Part shown: piece by piece, positions 11,191 through 26,700 of the stretch | Layout of the letters: each line of letters opens with the position of its first letter | How positions within the stretch are numbered: position 1 is the stretch's first letter | Assembly (NCBI GenBank): GCA_037179385.1 | Contig: CM074179.1 | Span: 7,564,001-7,628,000, forward strand | DNA: 64,000 bases | DNA from: Holothuria scabra | Lineage: Eukaryota; Echinodermata; Holothuroidea; Aspidochirotida; Holothuriidae | Direction of reading: 5' to 3' | Notes under the pieces: generated by a model | Seen by the model: the letters and a program-made list of their open reading frames with translations, nothing else | Database searches by the model: none | What the model was told of the DNA's origin: nothing | Position numbers and translations under genes: made by a program

Positions 11191-14100
11191 ACCTGTTCTG
11201 TTATATGATTACTTTTACAAGATCAAAAAGACATCATATTAATGGACAGGAAAGATTAAAATAGTCTGTGTCAATAAATCATGTATTAACATATCGATAA
11301 ATCAACTCGAAATATAAACATAGATTTCATTTGATCCTGGTGCATCAGTGTAAAGTAACCAACATGAGAAACTGTAGACAAAGTGTCCATAAAAACATTA
11401 AAGATGCATTAATGTATTTTAAATGTGTTTAAAAATTAACAGAGTATAAGGAAATAGTTGTCTTTAGGGAAATCAGTCATGGCTACAGAAATTGAAATAA
11501 CTGACAACTGGTTTATTACTCCAATTAGGCCGGGGTTGCCATATTTTTTTTGCTGGAAGAAGGAGAAGAATATGGGGAAGGGTCTAAGGGGAGGGGTGTC
11601 CCTTTGCCAAAATTTGCATTTTGGTACATGCCTTGCTAGAAGACCAAATGTTGCAATCTTTGTACTAGATTTCACTTGTTTCAAGTTGTTTGACTAATAG
11701 GTCATTGGGCAATATCAGAGATGTGCTAATGCACTAATTAAGTTCAATCAGCTGTTCTGACCCATGGAAAAGGCATTGTTGTCCTGCAGCTTGGCCAGCT
11801 GATATTCATTTTGGGAAAAATCTGGACAATTAGCCTTACTGGCTGGGCAGTCAATTTTTCCTTTAAAAAAAGGGACAATCTTGATTAAAAAAAACACATG
11901 GTACGTAACCCTCTCTCCAATTAACTGCTTAAATGAGCAGCCTGCTTTAATGGTCATTCTGGTATACCAGAGGCTCAAAAACTTAGGGGTTCAGACAGGG
12001 TGCTGTTATTTGGATGAGACAAAACGGAAGTTTTAATTTATGCTAATGCTCTTAAGATCCTCTAAATGGAATAACTACAAGTTGTATAACTCCCCAAAGG
12101 ATACAGTAGTTTCTTCCTTTACTGGCCACACTGCTTCAATATTATTCCTGGAACACCATCTCATTCATATGGCAACTAATCTTTACAAAAGTGGTTCTTT
12201 CAGAACAATACTTTAATAAAAAAGGTCACTAGGTCTGTACCACCAACAGTTTAAGAGCAGATACAATCAAACACAAAAACGATTGTTAACTGAAATAAAT
12301 TAATTCATTTAGCCTGTCCCTTTACAAGGCATATGACATGCAAAAAAGCTATAGAGGAAGAAGTCAAACTTTTTGACAATGAGATGAATAGTGTCCCAAA
12401 ATAGCCAGATATAAATTCTTGTTCATTTTTCAACATACTGTGCAACCCAACCAATATTTTTCATACACGTCATGAGGCATCAAAGACTAAATATACTACT
12501 TTAATTTCCTTGACGACTGGCAATGCTGTGACTGCGCAGAACACCCGTCAGCTCTACTGTGACAGTAGCAGATGAAATATACCCTTTGTGTTTGCTTCCT
12601 AGGTAATCCTGTCAGCCTAATAGAAATGCCAAGAACGATACATGAGAGAGCTAGATTACTGCCAGCACAAACCTCATCTCAAAGTGTTGAATCTCAATCA
12701 AATTAACAAGCTCCCTGGTGAAAATAATAACTGAAAACAAATTTAAAAATAGGTACTTGCAAAAAAAGGTTCAAATCACGCAAAATGCATTAAAGGGTTA
12801 GATCTCCTTTCAGATTAATCTAAGATAACTGTAAATCTTACTAAATGCTTGAATAAGCATGCGATTTGTATTGATAACAACTTTTGACAAGATTAGCTGC
12901 AGGATGAGTTTCACCAAATGATTGTCAAATTAGTATTGAAATACTACAGTTTGCATGAATAGTCTTTCATAACCAAGATGGCTGTCTTCAAAACAATCTC
13001 ATATTGTTTTATGTACAGGGAAAAATGATTGCCTTTATTTTGATCTTTTTCTCATATGCAATGTAAAGACGTCATATGAGCAAAAATCATCTGAAGTTTG
13101 GGACAATGGTGGATTTCAAGGTTTTCATCATTCACAATATCATCTCTAATTCAACTTTTTTTTCTATTCTTAAATCAATTCACCCCATACTGTGTTTTCA
13201 CCAAACAACGAAGTATTGGAAACAATATGAGTATAAGCAAATATATGAATCACTGAATGTTGACTCCTACCTTAAAGCAATTTTTATACAATTTAAAAAT
13301 TCAAAACCCAAAATTTCAAAACAAAACTCTGATACAATTCCCCTATTTTCCTCCAAGCAGCCATGAACTTTAATGGACAGTGCATTGTTGCAACAATGAT
13401 ACGTAGGGATTCCATTTAATTACACTTAGGCAGTCTCAAAAGGCCCCAATGATAACAGATGGGCTCATTAGAGAAAATGCCCATTGGCCAGAATTAAGAA
13501 AAACTCAAGCCACAACTGATCCTCTTACTGTACGGTGCAGCTCAACTTCCTGGTAGACATGAACCTCATTTTGATTTCAGAAAAGTATATTGCTGAAAGT
13601 CACCCATACATGACACACTGAAAACCTGTGCTGGGCCAATAGGAGGTCCCCAAACATATAAGTAAGGTAGCCTGATCCTTCTTCCCCAAGCTGCCATTGG
13701 CAGATTCAGTAAAAGTAGGTAATGGGGAAAAGCTATCATGCTATAGCATGGGTAAAATCCCTCTCTACTGTACGTAGAGCACAACCATTACATAGCATGT
13801 TGTATTTATGATTTGGTAATCTTGGCATGGCCATAATCCTTAATTTGCTGGCTTCAAGAGCTGACATTATTAATTGAGCTTCTAAACCATCCTTGACTTA
13901 CAAATACAGAATATATTCACATCAAATTCATGAAAATGCTGAACGATTTACAGGACTGTACATTTTCACCTGTCAGTTACAATGTAATGCGATTATAAAA
14001 TATTCTCCTTCTCAACTCTGAACTGACTTCTCCTTTCTTTGTTGAACAATCTTTTGGTTTCTTTCTATTGTCATCTAAAATATAGTTGGTGATAATTGCC

Positions 14101-14509
14101 TAAACCTAACACAAAAATATGTATGTATATCATATAACGGCCTTTTGTGACATCTCCGTTGGCAAATGTAATTTCATAAAAGTTACCTGGTGACATATTT
14201 TTTTATAAATCTTCTGCTGCAGGGGGTTACAGAATGTTGGCTATACTCTTGACGACTTTGTGATCTTTCTTATCCCATTGTGTTTTGTGTACTAAGACAT
14301 ACAGAAGCACAAAATTTTGAGAACCAAAGTAACACAAAAAGAAATGATTCCATAAAGTTGGGTTGGTTTGATAATTTTGTAAAACATTTAATAGCTTCAT
14401 CAGAAAAGTGTGAGGCTGATCTTTGTCCACTTGAGACAACCCGTGACCTGGTTTCCTCCTTTTATCACCAGTACATTCATTCCTCTCTTTGTTTCCATGG
14501 TAAATTAAC

Positions 14510-14747
14510 CTACGGTGGGAACATTTCCACTTCAACTGGTTTATCAACCCATGTTCCATACTTTCCTTTACGAAATAAATGTTTCATAAATGTTTTAGCT
14601 TTTTGGAATTCCTCAGCTGTGAGTTTAATATTGTTGTATGTATCAAGTTCTCGATGTAAGATAGGACTGTTATAAAGGGTGCACACTTCTATAAACTCTT
14701 TCAGCAGGTTCATCTTGCACAATCGTGATGGTACTACCCCTTTAATC
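14510..14747 (-). CDS. ADAR: ADAR exon 8: C-terminus and stop
   Basis: Residues 930-1007, [18 protein letters not shown] to [13 protein letters not shown], then TAG. The acceptor is TTGTTATACAG. It carries the C-terminal helices of the deaminase domain, including the conserved GTWVxKP end. Confidence 0.92.
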
Positions 14748-17700
14748 CTGTATAACAATAAAAAGGAAGGTTTCATTTAAAGGATAAATACTGTTTGCTT
14801 TACTTGCAAATCAATAACAACACTGAGTGCAAAAAAATGTTGTCTTCATTTCACCACATATTCTGTTTTCACATATACATACTTATAATTTTAGACATCA
14901 GTAGACGACAAGATGTGCTACAGATTTTTTACCTTAAAATAAAGCCAGGAGGCTACCTTCCTGAAAAGGTTATGCAACATTCTAACTCAATGCATTGCTA
15001 CTTTGTACTCTAGATGTGAATCAGATTAATGACATCATCAGCAATTACTGGGGGCCATCGGCTGTAATCTAATTCTGTTGATTACCTCTGCTAAGGATGT
15101 TGATGAAAAATCCAAAACCCAAACATGAGTAGGTTTCATACTTAGTAAATCTAACACAGTACTGGTGAATGAAAGAAATGAGAAAATACAGTAGATCCAT
15201 GATGGCCCCCAGTAATGGCAGATCATTCTAACCACTATGTGAATGTTAGGATTCACAAATACATGTCAGTGAACAAAGTTAACAGTCTTCTTGATGACTT
15301 GAGATGACCCAAATTATCAACGAACAACCAAAACTTTTAAAAATAGTATTAAAGCTGGTTGTCTGACAGGAATACCTCAACCTCAAAAGAAAAGAAAAAA
15401 AAAAACAGAAAATCTGTGGTCCACCTCTAAGAGAACATTGGAGGGGATGTAGTAGGCAACACTCTTGCCTTCAAGGGGTGACTATGGTCAGCAATTTCAT
15501 ATTTCTGTTGGTATCATAAATATTCTAATAAAACTTAGCTTCTTCAATAGGCTGGAGACAACTTTCTGTAATATCTTAACTTAGGAGAAGAAAATGCCAC
15601 ATACCCCATCCCCATTAAAGTTAGTGTGCCTTGAATAAAATCAGGAATGGTTTCTTTTGGTTACAACATTTGTGTTAATTAATTCACAGAGAAAAACTCA
15701 GTGGTCTACCTTTTGCTATCAAAAATATAATAAACATTTTTAAAGATAATTGTAAGGTTAGAGGATTTTTTTTTTTTTTTTTGAGTTTTCTGATCCAGAG
15801 CTAAACATTAACAATTGCCCCATTACACGGGACGAGTGGTTTCTTACCCTGGCTTGCCTCATTTGGCAAGTGACGGATCCTGGATGGCTGAATACACATA
15901 AATGAGAGCGCAACACACTGAAAGCACATTTGCTGACTGTTACATATTTTTGCATTGTCTTAAAGTGATTTAGCGAGCCTGATTCCACATGAGACTAAAA
16001 AACAAGACCATGGTCAAAGATGTTTAAGAATATTACTACTGTAAGGAAAAAAATTTCAGATTTCCAACTCCCCAAAATAAATGCCCCTGCAATCACATTG
16101 CTGATGTATGATTTAACCTGATTATGTAGGTTCTACAAAACTTAGAAAGATCTTTGTTTAATTCTCTGCCATTTCATGGCAAGTACAAATTAATCAAGGC
16201 AAGAAAAATATTTATCAGGGCAATTCTGAAAGCTGCTTATGATACTGAGAAAGTTGTTTATAAGTTAACATTCATGCAACCCTGGGATCCTCAGTTTCCT
16301 TTTAGCAAATTTTAACTTTCCAGTCTATTGTCTTTAACAAAATATCTATGACTGCAGCTGCTTTACCAAAATATCTCAAAAGAGGCCAATGAAATGAGCA
16401 TCTTGCTATTTTTCAATCCTGGCTTGCACTGTGCAACAATTGTTATTAAGGTGCTGTAGTGCACACATATTGGTAACACACTTACTGTGCATGATCAGTT
16501 CCATCCAGTCTGCCAAATTGAAATGTGTTGTCATAACACATGAATCATCTCTATATACCAGATCATTCACATATAGCCATTTTGATTTGGAGTGGTCTTA
16601 ATTGCCACTGATGACAACAATACAATCTATTTCACAGCAGGGGGTCATAGCCCTACAGGTGTGCTGTCCTCCTGGGGACTCCTGTAAGTGAATGAATGCA
16701 GCTTAAGTCATGTGGAAGCCAAGCCATATGTAGATTGCAAATGCAGGTTTTGTAATTTGTAGCAAACATGTAGCAAACATGTAGCAAACATGTAGCAAAC
16801 ATGTAGCAAACATGTAGCAAACATGTAGCAAACATGTAGCAAACATGTAGCAAACATGTAGCAAACATGTAGCAAACATGTAGCCCATCTGCATAAAACT
16901 TGTGCCTATTTAATTTTACATGTCCTTTTTTTTACTGCTGTCTTTTTACTGAAATCTCTGAAGCTGTACCTGGCAATTTTGGCCAGCTACATTTAGTTTG
17001 GGCTGTCTCCAAAAATGGGGAGTCATATTGCCGACTAAAGGACCTACTTTAAACTGGTAACACCAAATTCCAGAATAAGGGTGTAGGAAACAATTATCAC
17101 AAACCTTCCAACTGTACCATCCGTGACTTCGGCATTGTCACATCCTGCATACCAGTTCACACTAAACTCTTTGGTCTTTTCTGTTCCCCTGGGTGGCTCT
17201 GGTGAGGTCACATGACCTAGCTGTGGGTGATTAATGCGGTATCCTGGTGGTAACCCCTCAGCCCCTTCCTCTATTGATTTAAGACAGTGCGTCAAGCGAC
17301 AGCAGACAGCCCTTGAGAGATGGCCATGATGATAGAGGGTGCCTGTCAAACAAACAACCAATAGTAATCACAATTTTGATCATTACTCTATTTGGCAAAG
17401 TATATTTGGTGGTCAAAAAGGTTACTGTTATCATGTATTAGGCTTAATTCCCTGATACTGCAGAAACACTGATTTGATTTTGGGGCCTTTCAGGGTATTC
17501 CTAGTTCATTAGTTGCACATCAAGATAAGGTGTCCCTGGCCTGGTGCTCAGCATAAGCAATGGAGTAGGGAAAACAAGCCATTGAGCCACAACTGGAAGA
17601 AAGGCCATGGTCGGCTCGACTTGAACCAATAGGTTGGAAGCTGTATTATGATTATGGAAACCAAAAATATCTTGCCTGTTGTTACTCTCAGTATTGCCAA

Positions 17701-20700
17701 TCAACAAGTAACAAGGTCAATAAGATATTTTTAGCATCATTTACATTGGTTTAAAAAAAACCATGAAGGTGCAATAAGCAAAGCATTCCACAAGTTTTCG
17801 TCATGTTATGTTGATTCAATTTTAACTTAACATTTGCTTTTAACACAATCTACATATACCCAATAAAAACTGACAGACTATACACAATTTGCAAGGTACT
17901 ACTGCATTGAAAAAATTCATTTGTAGCTCACAACCAAGGTTGGTACCACGCCAGGCGGCACCAGGGGGTGCTCCCCAGCTCTTAAAATCTTCACCTGGTA
18001 CTTGCCATCACTATCAGCATCACCACCCGGTACAAACTTCTTACCCTAACTGAATAAAATTCTAAGATTTCTCTACATTTGAGTGAAAATTCCTGCCAAC
18101 AAATTTTTAAGGGGAGGTGGGTCACTGACTCCCCTTACACCCCTCCCTCAGGATGGTGATCACAAATTACCCAGCTCTCAAAATGGTCTGGTGACATCTC
18201 TGCTCACAGCACAATGAAAAATTAGTTTGTTAAAAAAAAATACCACATTATGGTAAAGTTCTTTCTTGCCATTTCTGGTTGTTTCCCTAGGAATTGATGA
18301 TTTTAAGTCCTGGGAGGCTTTGACAGAGCTAGATGCTCAAAAAATTACTGAATAAAGGAGAGAAAACAAACCTAACGTTAGTGAACTGAGATAGATTGGT
18401 TCCACAAAGTGAGTGAGCAAAGAACCCTGGAGACCCAAGATGTTCCATCGACAGACTTTGTCACTACAGGACATGGTTCTTAACCTCTGTTGGTTCTGCA
18501 TAATGGCATCCCAGGTTTGAACTGGATTTTTCTCCTGTATGGGTATTGTACCTTCACCTGATGAATGAAAAAGTGCAACAACATAATACTGGCTTCCAAA
18601 CATAGTATTCCTAACTTTGGTTAGGTTTAAATGTGCTGTGGGTTCATAATTTCATGGTTCATTGTTCTGGCTGTGATTTGGTGATACGCTGATTATATAT
18701 AAACTACATTAAACATATTTTTCTTTTGTCTCCTTTACTTGATTGGCTGTAAACGAAGTGCTTGTTACGGAAACACCAAACAAGGTAGCAAACTATATAC
18801 ACGCACCAAAAATCTAATCAATCATGTTATTTGATGTGAATTGTTTCTCAACATGTTGCCATTAACGTTACTAGCAACGTTAACGTTGCTATTAACGTGT
18901 CTGTAACAGGCTTTCAAGCAGACCCAGACAAAAAATTAGGATAAAAGAAGGACCAATATTTTGCAATAAGTAGGAGAAAAGTAGGAGTTAGGAAATAAAA
19001 AGTAGGATAAAAGTAGGACATGTGTGAGCTTCCAGGAGTACTGTTTAGTCTAAGATCAGTGCTCTTCCATTAAACACATGAACAGTAACACAGACCCTAA
19101 ACAATCAAATAAAGTACTATGTAGGAACCAGACAATATCCAACATGTATGTGAAAACCATTCCAAAATTTAACCTTTTTATGCACAATCACAGTTTGGCT
19201 AACTAGCATGTGCATTTAATTGAAAGCATTTCATGGAATACAATATCAAAAAGCCTTTTGTAGTGCAGTTATTCTCCACAAAAAGTAATGACAAAATGAA
19301 CGTGATGGCCTCCACCCCTTATAGCCATCCGATCCACCTACTTTATTTATCAAAGCAGCTTTAAAAAAAGAATTAACACTGCTGCCAGAGTAATAATCAA
19401 AATCTATGTTAAACAAGAGCCCAAGGGCACTATGGTTCCTTGCATTTTAGATAATTTTGTATTTAGGGAGTAGCAAGGTAAGGCATAATTTGCACCTTCA
19501 ACCCCAATGACTTTTGGCCATCACCCCAAAACACAGGGGCACATTTAACTTTCAAAATCATACAAACACTTGCAGTTTGGGAGAAATTGAACACTTGGAT
19601 TTTTCAAGTTATCACAATACATACCTCCCATTTCCATGTGACAAATACATACACTCATCTCCTTTCACTAAAATGTCATTTACTTGAGTTTGGGGCAGTA
19701 TAGGAGGGTAGTTAATTGCCTTTTTGGTCCAAGACCAAGAAACTAACATGGTTCTGTAATTTTATCTAATAAATGACTTTTAACTTGACCTTTTAACCTG
19801 ATGAAGGTGTTCAAAAAGCCACAGTAGTCCCTAGTGTGAAAGAAGAGGTAAAAAAGGGAAACTGCTTTCATATTTTAGTATTGTGATATGTATACAATAT
19901 CATAAAAATTGTAGCCAAAACTTGCATCTTAGATGTTGAAATGTGTACTACTATAAGTAATTATGCAACAACATTTTAACATTTTTACCACTGATTCAAA
20001 CAATTAACAAAAACTGTCTTATTATAAATGATCAATGCCACCCAATGCTTGAATGGATATCTTTAGATGACATCTTTTACATTTTGGCCAATCACACTTT
20101 CAGGACTTCCTAATTTACACTGAGAATTTATAAAAACCTAAAAGGAATACCATTTTTTCTAGAGTATGTGTATTGCATTACTGGTTCATAAAAATTTTCA
20201 TATAACATAAACACTGAGAAGTGAGTATTCAGCCAAAGAGTTCACATTAAAACATCTCCTGTCAACCAGGAAACAAAGTAACATCACAAATAAATAACTC
20301 ATAAGAACTTTGAACACATTATCAAATGCAAACATGGACCCTATTTAAAACAAGGTTATTTCAGGAGTTTTTTATTCCTTTAAAACTACAACAAGGACAG
20401 GTTTCCTTGACCCATAAAAATAATCTGAATCCTGAACTAAAATGTTAATGATTTTTGGGGACAACATTGTATTATTTAGAGAATTTTAAAAGCAGCATAC
20501 TGTACAGGTACAGAGCATATCCATAAAGTCATTCCAACTGAAGGCTGGAAATCAGTCACCTTCAACTTTTTGCAAATATTCCAAACATTTGGCACAAGGT
20601 CACCAATGACCCCCACAAAATCCAAAAACAATACAAGGTTTACAATCTAAGACAAATATAAACAAAATGTGGCTTCGGCCAATTTTTCCAAAAAAAATTA

Positions 20701-23700
20701 AGTTCAAGGCAATAAGAACAGTAAAATATTAAGACAGTCAATTTACACAACCTTAAATTTTTGCCAGATTTTAGATATAATGAAACTGATCATGTTCAAT
20801 ACAACATATTTTAATATGGATTGTAAGTGGAGGGCATGAATTGCTTCAAGATAAAAAGGAGTACCTGCATTTCACTTTCAGGTCATGCTATCCAAAACAG
20901 CAGATGGGTTGACATTGAAATGTGAGCAAAACAATTTAGCAATCTCACAGTACACCCCATTAACAAATGCTGGTATTGTACTTGACATTTTTTTGGAAGT
21001 GACTGGCCTTTGGAAACAATTAGAGATGAAAGAGAGTGTCACAGAAAGTTTGGGGTTGTTTCACAAAAAAGTACGAAAATGTTGGTAAAAAGTAAGAGAA
21101 AGTAGGATTTTAAGCAAAAAAATAGGAAAAGTAGGACTGCTTGAAAGCCTGCTGTAAACTAGTTTCCTAAATGTTAGAGTGCAGACCAGAGTACCAGACC
21201 TACAAAAAGAGTCACACATGCACCTTAATTTAGGAGAGAGTAATTTATCTAACTGGGCAGTATGGGTGGTTGGGCACAGGAAATATATAAGTGATTTGGC
21301 AATAGCTGCTAGTCAGAAAAATGACTCTGCCCTTACAGGGTTCTTGGCAGTATGACCTGGCCAGGACTCAAACTCCCAACTGCAAGTCTGATGCTTTCAC
21401 TACTTGAACATGCAGAAAACCCCTGAGATTACGCAAAAGGTAATCATTAACCTGTTCGTGAAACACACACTGATGAAACACTTACCTAACTCCATTTTAG
21501 TTCTTAGGAGTCCCTGAATATTTTTTTCAATTGTTGGACAATGATTTGCATACCCTGAGAAGTTCAAGTCCCCAGATGGTCCCTCTTGGTTTCCCTGACT
21601 GTCTGTCCATGAAAACTGGGCCCCATCTCCACAAGGGGCTGTGCTGATATACAGATGAAGGGAGCATCCTTCTTTCAGAGTCAGCTTTCCTGATTGACCA
21701 GGGCAGAGGATGGTCTTTTCTGGATTTGTTCTGTACATCTTCAACTGCCGATATAAATATCTGTGAATGAAGGTAAGTTTTCAGCAGAAGTTTTCAGTGA
21801 AAGGTTTTAGCATGTCATTAACGTATAAATTTCTTCATTACCATAATAACTTTTCTAAGAACTCAAACAATAACATGAATAGAAATTTCTAACTATGCTT
21901 GCAAAAGCACAATTTTGATGAAAATTTGGTTGGGACACCACACAGCTCCTCAGCAAATTTAGTACCAGCCATAAGCAGACATTTGTGCAGGGAATCAAAT
22001 TCAAAGACTTTTTTGAGTGTGAGTGCATCCAATGCAGGCACGGAATCTGCTAAGGTAATGTCAAGCTACCACTACAATAAGTGTAAGAAGATGAATACAA
22101 AGAGCCACTATGGCTGCAAAGTTTTAGCTTCTTACTGCTTGTGTGAATTTTTTTTTTTTAAATGAACTAAGGATAGATGTATCTCATGAGTACATAATGA
22201 AAGGTCATAATACAGTGGGTCCTTCAAATGACTTCATGGCCAGGGTTCTCGTTAGCCAAATTTTAAGTGGGTGCAACACTTGGTTTGAATTTAGGTTTTG
22301 CTGTGTAGAGCCCCACTTGAAAGTTCAGTACCTGGTTTGAAAAGCGAGTGCCTGTGTTGGAAATTGCAATGGATTAACAACCCCACACATGCATAATTAC
22401 TATAACCATCCCAGAAAATGGAACATGTAACAGGTGATCCACACTGCTAACTTCACATTCACAACCTCTGGCATTCTGCATTTTTAGTATATATTGGCAA
22501 CACTTACTTTTAGTTTATTGTTACAGTAACACTAAAAGCTAGAAAAATGGAATGTTCTGATTTTTATCGGTTTCAAAACTCAGAAACGGAAAAATTCCAC
22601 TTGAAACAGAACAGTTGGCAAGTATGTAGTACTATGTACATGTGCAACATGTGCAATATTAATTTTGTCACCAGTTCATTGTACATAAATTCTTGATCAA
22701 TCAACTGAAGATATTCCATGTTAGTTTACGCATTGCACAGTTTCATTTTTGTCCAGTTTCAGTTTACAAAATCTTGCAGTACAAAAGAGTGTCACACATA
22801 CATTACTACATATGGCAAAATGTTTCAGTAATTACAAAACAAGTGTTCAGCAACTCAAATTGCCAATGGATTTGTTTGTGCTTATAGTAGTAGTGCTGGA
22901 ATTGCAGAGCTTTGCAGAACTTCATCCCCTTAATCTCAACCCCACTGGACCCCCATATGGATCCTTAAGCAGGCCCCTTAACCCTGTAAGGCCATCCCTT
23001 TGTCATTGTGACCAATGCTTCTGGCCTCGTAAATTCCTGCCTCTGACCAATTTGACAAAAAAGATGACGGAGAACCTAGTAGATAACTGCAAATGTTAAA
23101 TTTACATGTCTATAATAAAATTCCAACACGCAACTATTATTACGTGTAGATTATTTAAGGAGATAACTGCTAAAAGTTTAAAAATAAAAATAAATAAATA
23201 ATAATAAAATATTTGCCTACTTTTAAGGGATGTAAATTTTGCAAAGCATGTGGTACTTTTCCCAACTAATCACTAACAATTTAAAGATTCATAAGACCTT
23301 GACAAGGCTAGAGTTTTTTCAGTTTTTACTTACTAGATGAGACTCCTATGTACAACATAACTGAAATAAGGACAATATCTTTATTCCGTAATAAGTATGA
23401 AGATGGCTCTCAAATCCTTCACCCCCCCCCCTTCCCTGGACAATTTCTACAAATCCAGACCTAGTGAAACCTTTTCCTAGGCAACCCACTTCCATCAGAC
23501 TATACACAGCCCACTTCCATCTGGCAATGCACACCCAGTTAACCTTGCCCCCCACCCCCATCTCCAAGGCACAGTATATTTTTTGTTACCTCATAAATGC
23601 TCTCCTTGTAATCACCTCTGCGTGAGAGTCCTGTACAGTCTGTCCTTCCAAACTCAATTTATCCCCAGTGACACATCGGTTTCCTGCAAAATAAAAGCAA

Positions 23701-26700
23701 CAGCTCAAATTAGGACAAAATTTTTTTTACAAGAAAAATTTGTTTTTAATTAGCAAAAATGCAGCAGTCACTGTGTCTAAGAGAGTCTTGACACTAACAG
23801 ACTTCCACATGTCAGAAAGCACACCAAACAAATTTTAGAGATCACTTTGTTTGCAGATAACTGAATTCTCCTTGTAAATAAATAAATACAAAAATTATTT
23901 CTGATGGACAACGAAAAAGTTTCCAACGACTGAGACATATTGCAATCATGGCAACATTATTGGTAAATTTATCATGCAGTGACGTCACTCCTTAAGAATG
24001 CAACAAAGACACCCAAGTATTTCAAGTTAGTTACGTACAGTAGTAGGTTAGTATAGTGTTTTACAGCCCAGTTTCCCTCCTATTGGTTCAAGTCGAGCCG
24101 GCCACAGCCTTTTTTCCAGTTGTGGTTCACTGGCTTGTTTTCCCTACTCCATTGCTTATGTAGAGCATCATAAACAATGGCAGTAGGTTCCTTTGCCACA
24201 GCCCTTTTTCCAGTTGTGGCTCATTGGCTTGGTGGTATGGGATGTAACTGGTATCTGAGTTTGTTACATGATCTTTGCCCTCAAGTGAGCTATGCTTTCA
24301 TTGTCTCCATGCAGTACCAAGCGAAAAGCAATTATTGCCAATTAATACACTTGACTGCTCTGCTAGCTAACCCCAAATGTAATGTAACTATTTGTGTATT
24401 TTAACTATGTTGTACTTCCTGTCAACCAATTATCTGTGTGAGTGGAACCTGACTATTTCAAGTGTGTGTTTGTGAAGTGTGCTTCATTCCCTGGCCGAGG
24501 GGATAAGATGCAATCAGGCAGAGGAGGAAGATGTCTCAAAAAGTATGAGGGAAAGTTACATCATGTGTATCTATACCTATCAGATCCTACTTAAAGGGAA
24601 ATATTGCGTTTGTTTTACGAGGAAATTTCATCCTTCTTAAACCATTATTTATAGGAAAAGAGTGATAAATAATTACACATAAGGCAGTATGGTAGCCTTC
24701 TTTTCAAGAAATAAGTTTCCCTCAGATAGAAATTCAGTTGTTTGTTGCTCAAGAATAATTTGTTCACCCAAACTTTCAACATTTCAAAAGGTGCAACTTC
24801 CATAACTTTTCTTGTGCATAATACTTTGAGGAGATGAAGCTATTGCTGGGGTATATTGTTGAGGCCAAAGGATTAAATCAAAACTGAATTGTGAAACATT
24901 TCCCAAAAGGACAATAAAAGGCTTATTCCAGAGACAAAATTCATTAACCTCAAGATATGCAGAAAAATCTTCTTTTTTAGGAGGTGAAAAATTTATCTCA
25001 ATAGCATGTAGCGTTCGGAAGATACAAATTTATAAAGTAATGCAACTTTTTTTCTTTTGATTTGGTGCATACTGTAATGTAAATCTGTGATGTCATCGCA
25101 GCTCATTTATTTTTTTATAATTTTGATGTCCCTGCAGGAAATATTAACCAACAGTGGTGGTTGTACTCGGAGGGTGAAGAGTAATGTTTGATCTACAGGC
25201 AAAGATATTTAAACATTCCCACAGGTTAGAAACATATATAAAATTTCAAGGACAAAAGAACTTACCGTATTAAGAAAAACAAAAGGAATCAGAGACAATG
25301 TGTCCACAATACATAATTTTTGTGGCTTTGTTGAAAAGCAGCGGTATGTTTTAACAAAAATATCCAATCTTTAAAATGAGATATCTTGAGTTTGGAAAAG
25401 GTATTGCGACAGGGGTTGCAGGACACAGTGTGGACATTTTTTTTATGAAACAAAACCCTGGTGAAAAGCCACCAGAAGGCTGCCCTTTAAATAAATGCTG
25501 AGGAAATGATCCCTTCCCCCAAAGTGCTAACACACCCTGTATCCCTTTCTTCTGTAAGCTTTCTCTCAACTTCTGTACTGTACGTTCTAAATCTTTTTTG
25601 AAACTCGATAGATGCCTATTACGTAACTCAATGCCCAATAAAGGTCGGAAACATTTTTAAGGAAGTAAAAATATTTCTCTATTCAAAAGTTGCTGTTCCT
25701 CAAAGGTTTGAACTACGAAGTAAAATCTGTCATCATAAAATGTATAAAACAAATCAAAAAGAATAAAAAGTGTTTGGGTTTTTTCTTCAATTGCAAACAA
25801 TACTATTTTTGTAGAAACAGAGCACACAATTGCCCAGGTTAGAAATGGTCTCGTCTGGCTGAGTCATCAAAACCAATTTTGGATAAAGCCAGTCATTGTC
25901 TTCAGACAGTGAACAATTATGTAGTCACATAGAACTTGTGCACCAACGTTAAGAACGTAGATGAGCTATAGTATACGCCAACACTAAAATGCACAATCCT
26001 ACACATGTTTTGCAAAAGTCTTGTCTGCAATGAGTCCAAAGGTTTTCCCTTTCACAAAACCAAAAATGACTCTAGAGAGCTATTTACTTTTAATGCTATA
26101 TTGGAACATTTTAAATGCAATATTTCCCTTTAAATTTTGCAAGTCTGTGATTTCAGCTGAGACATACAGTACTTACCAGTGCCCAGGGCAATGACACGTC
26201 CATTGTCAGACTGCTCTATCTTCAGAATGAGGGCAGCAATCACTTTCTTACCACTGAAGCATTCTGGGATATTTACAACTAAGTTATTAAAAGCTTGGTG
26301 TGAGAGAGATGCAATTCGGTCATAAAAGCTGTCACCACCAAAACCAGGCTGAAATGATGAAAAAAAAACATTAAATTGCTTTAATTTGAAATATCTTCTG
26401 AATATATTATCTTTCTATTGAATTAATTTGCTATGTCTTTTCATATTTGTATCCTTTTATGGCATTAATTTGTAATGTCTCAGAGAGTTACATTGTTTAA
26501 TTGAATTAAATAGTGACGTTTGTATCTTTTGTAATTTAAAATGGCTTCTTAACTTGTATAATTTTTATTCAGTTCATTAGAAATATATTTGCCAAACCAA
26601 GCATACCAAAAGTCCTTGTCAGTAGCAGTTTAACATGTTAGCTTAGGGTAGATGGAGCTTTACAGTCCAGTTTTTAAACAATTGGTTTAGCAGGGGCTGG

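Larger units (their letters stand above)
3231..14509. other. Interval between the convergent ADAR copies, no host gene seen
   Basis: This 11.3-kb interval separates the two ADAR stop codons and must hold both 3' untranslated regions. Identified contents are a SINE, a long minisatellite and five small transposons, listed separately. The stretches 4870-6740, 7245-8230, 9100-9990 and 11191-14509 are AT-rich. I see no convincing exon in them; the open frames there lack family features and splice context. A short dispersed-repeat segment with GCTCAACCCACTAGCAGTGG lies at 7420-7450. Confidence 0.6.

Noticed and set aside
16653..16894. Cys/Met/Ala/Thr repeat proteins on the minus strand
   Set aside because: They are translations of the 11-bp minisatellite, seen in more than one frame.
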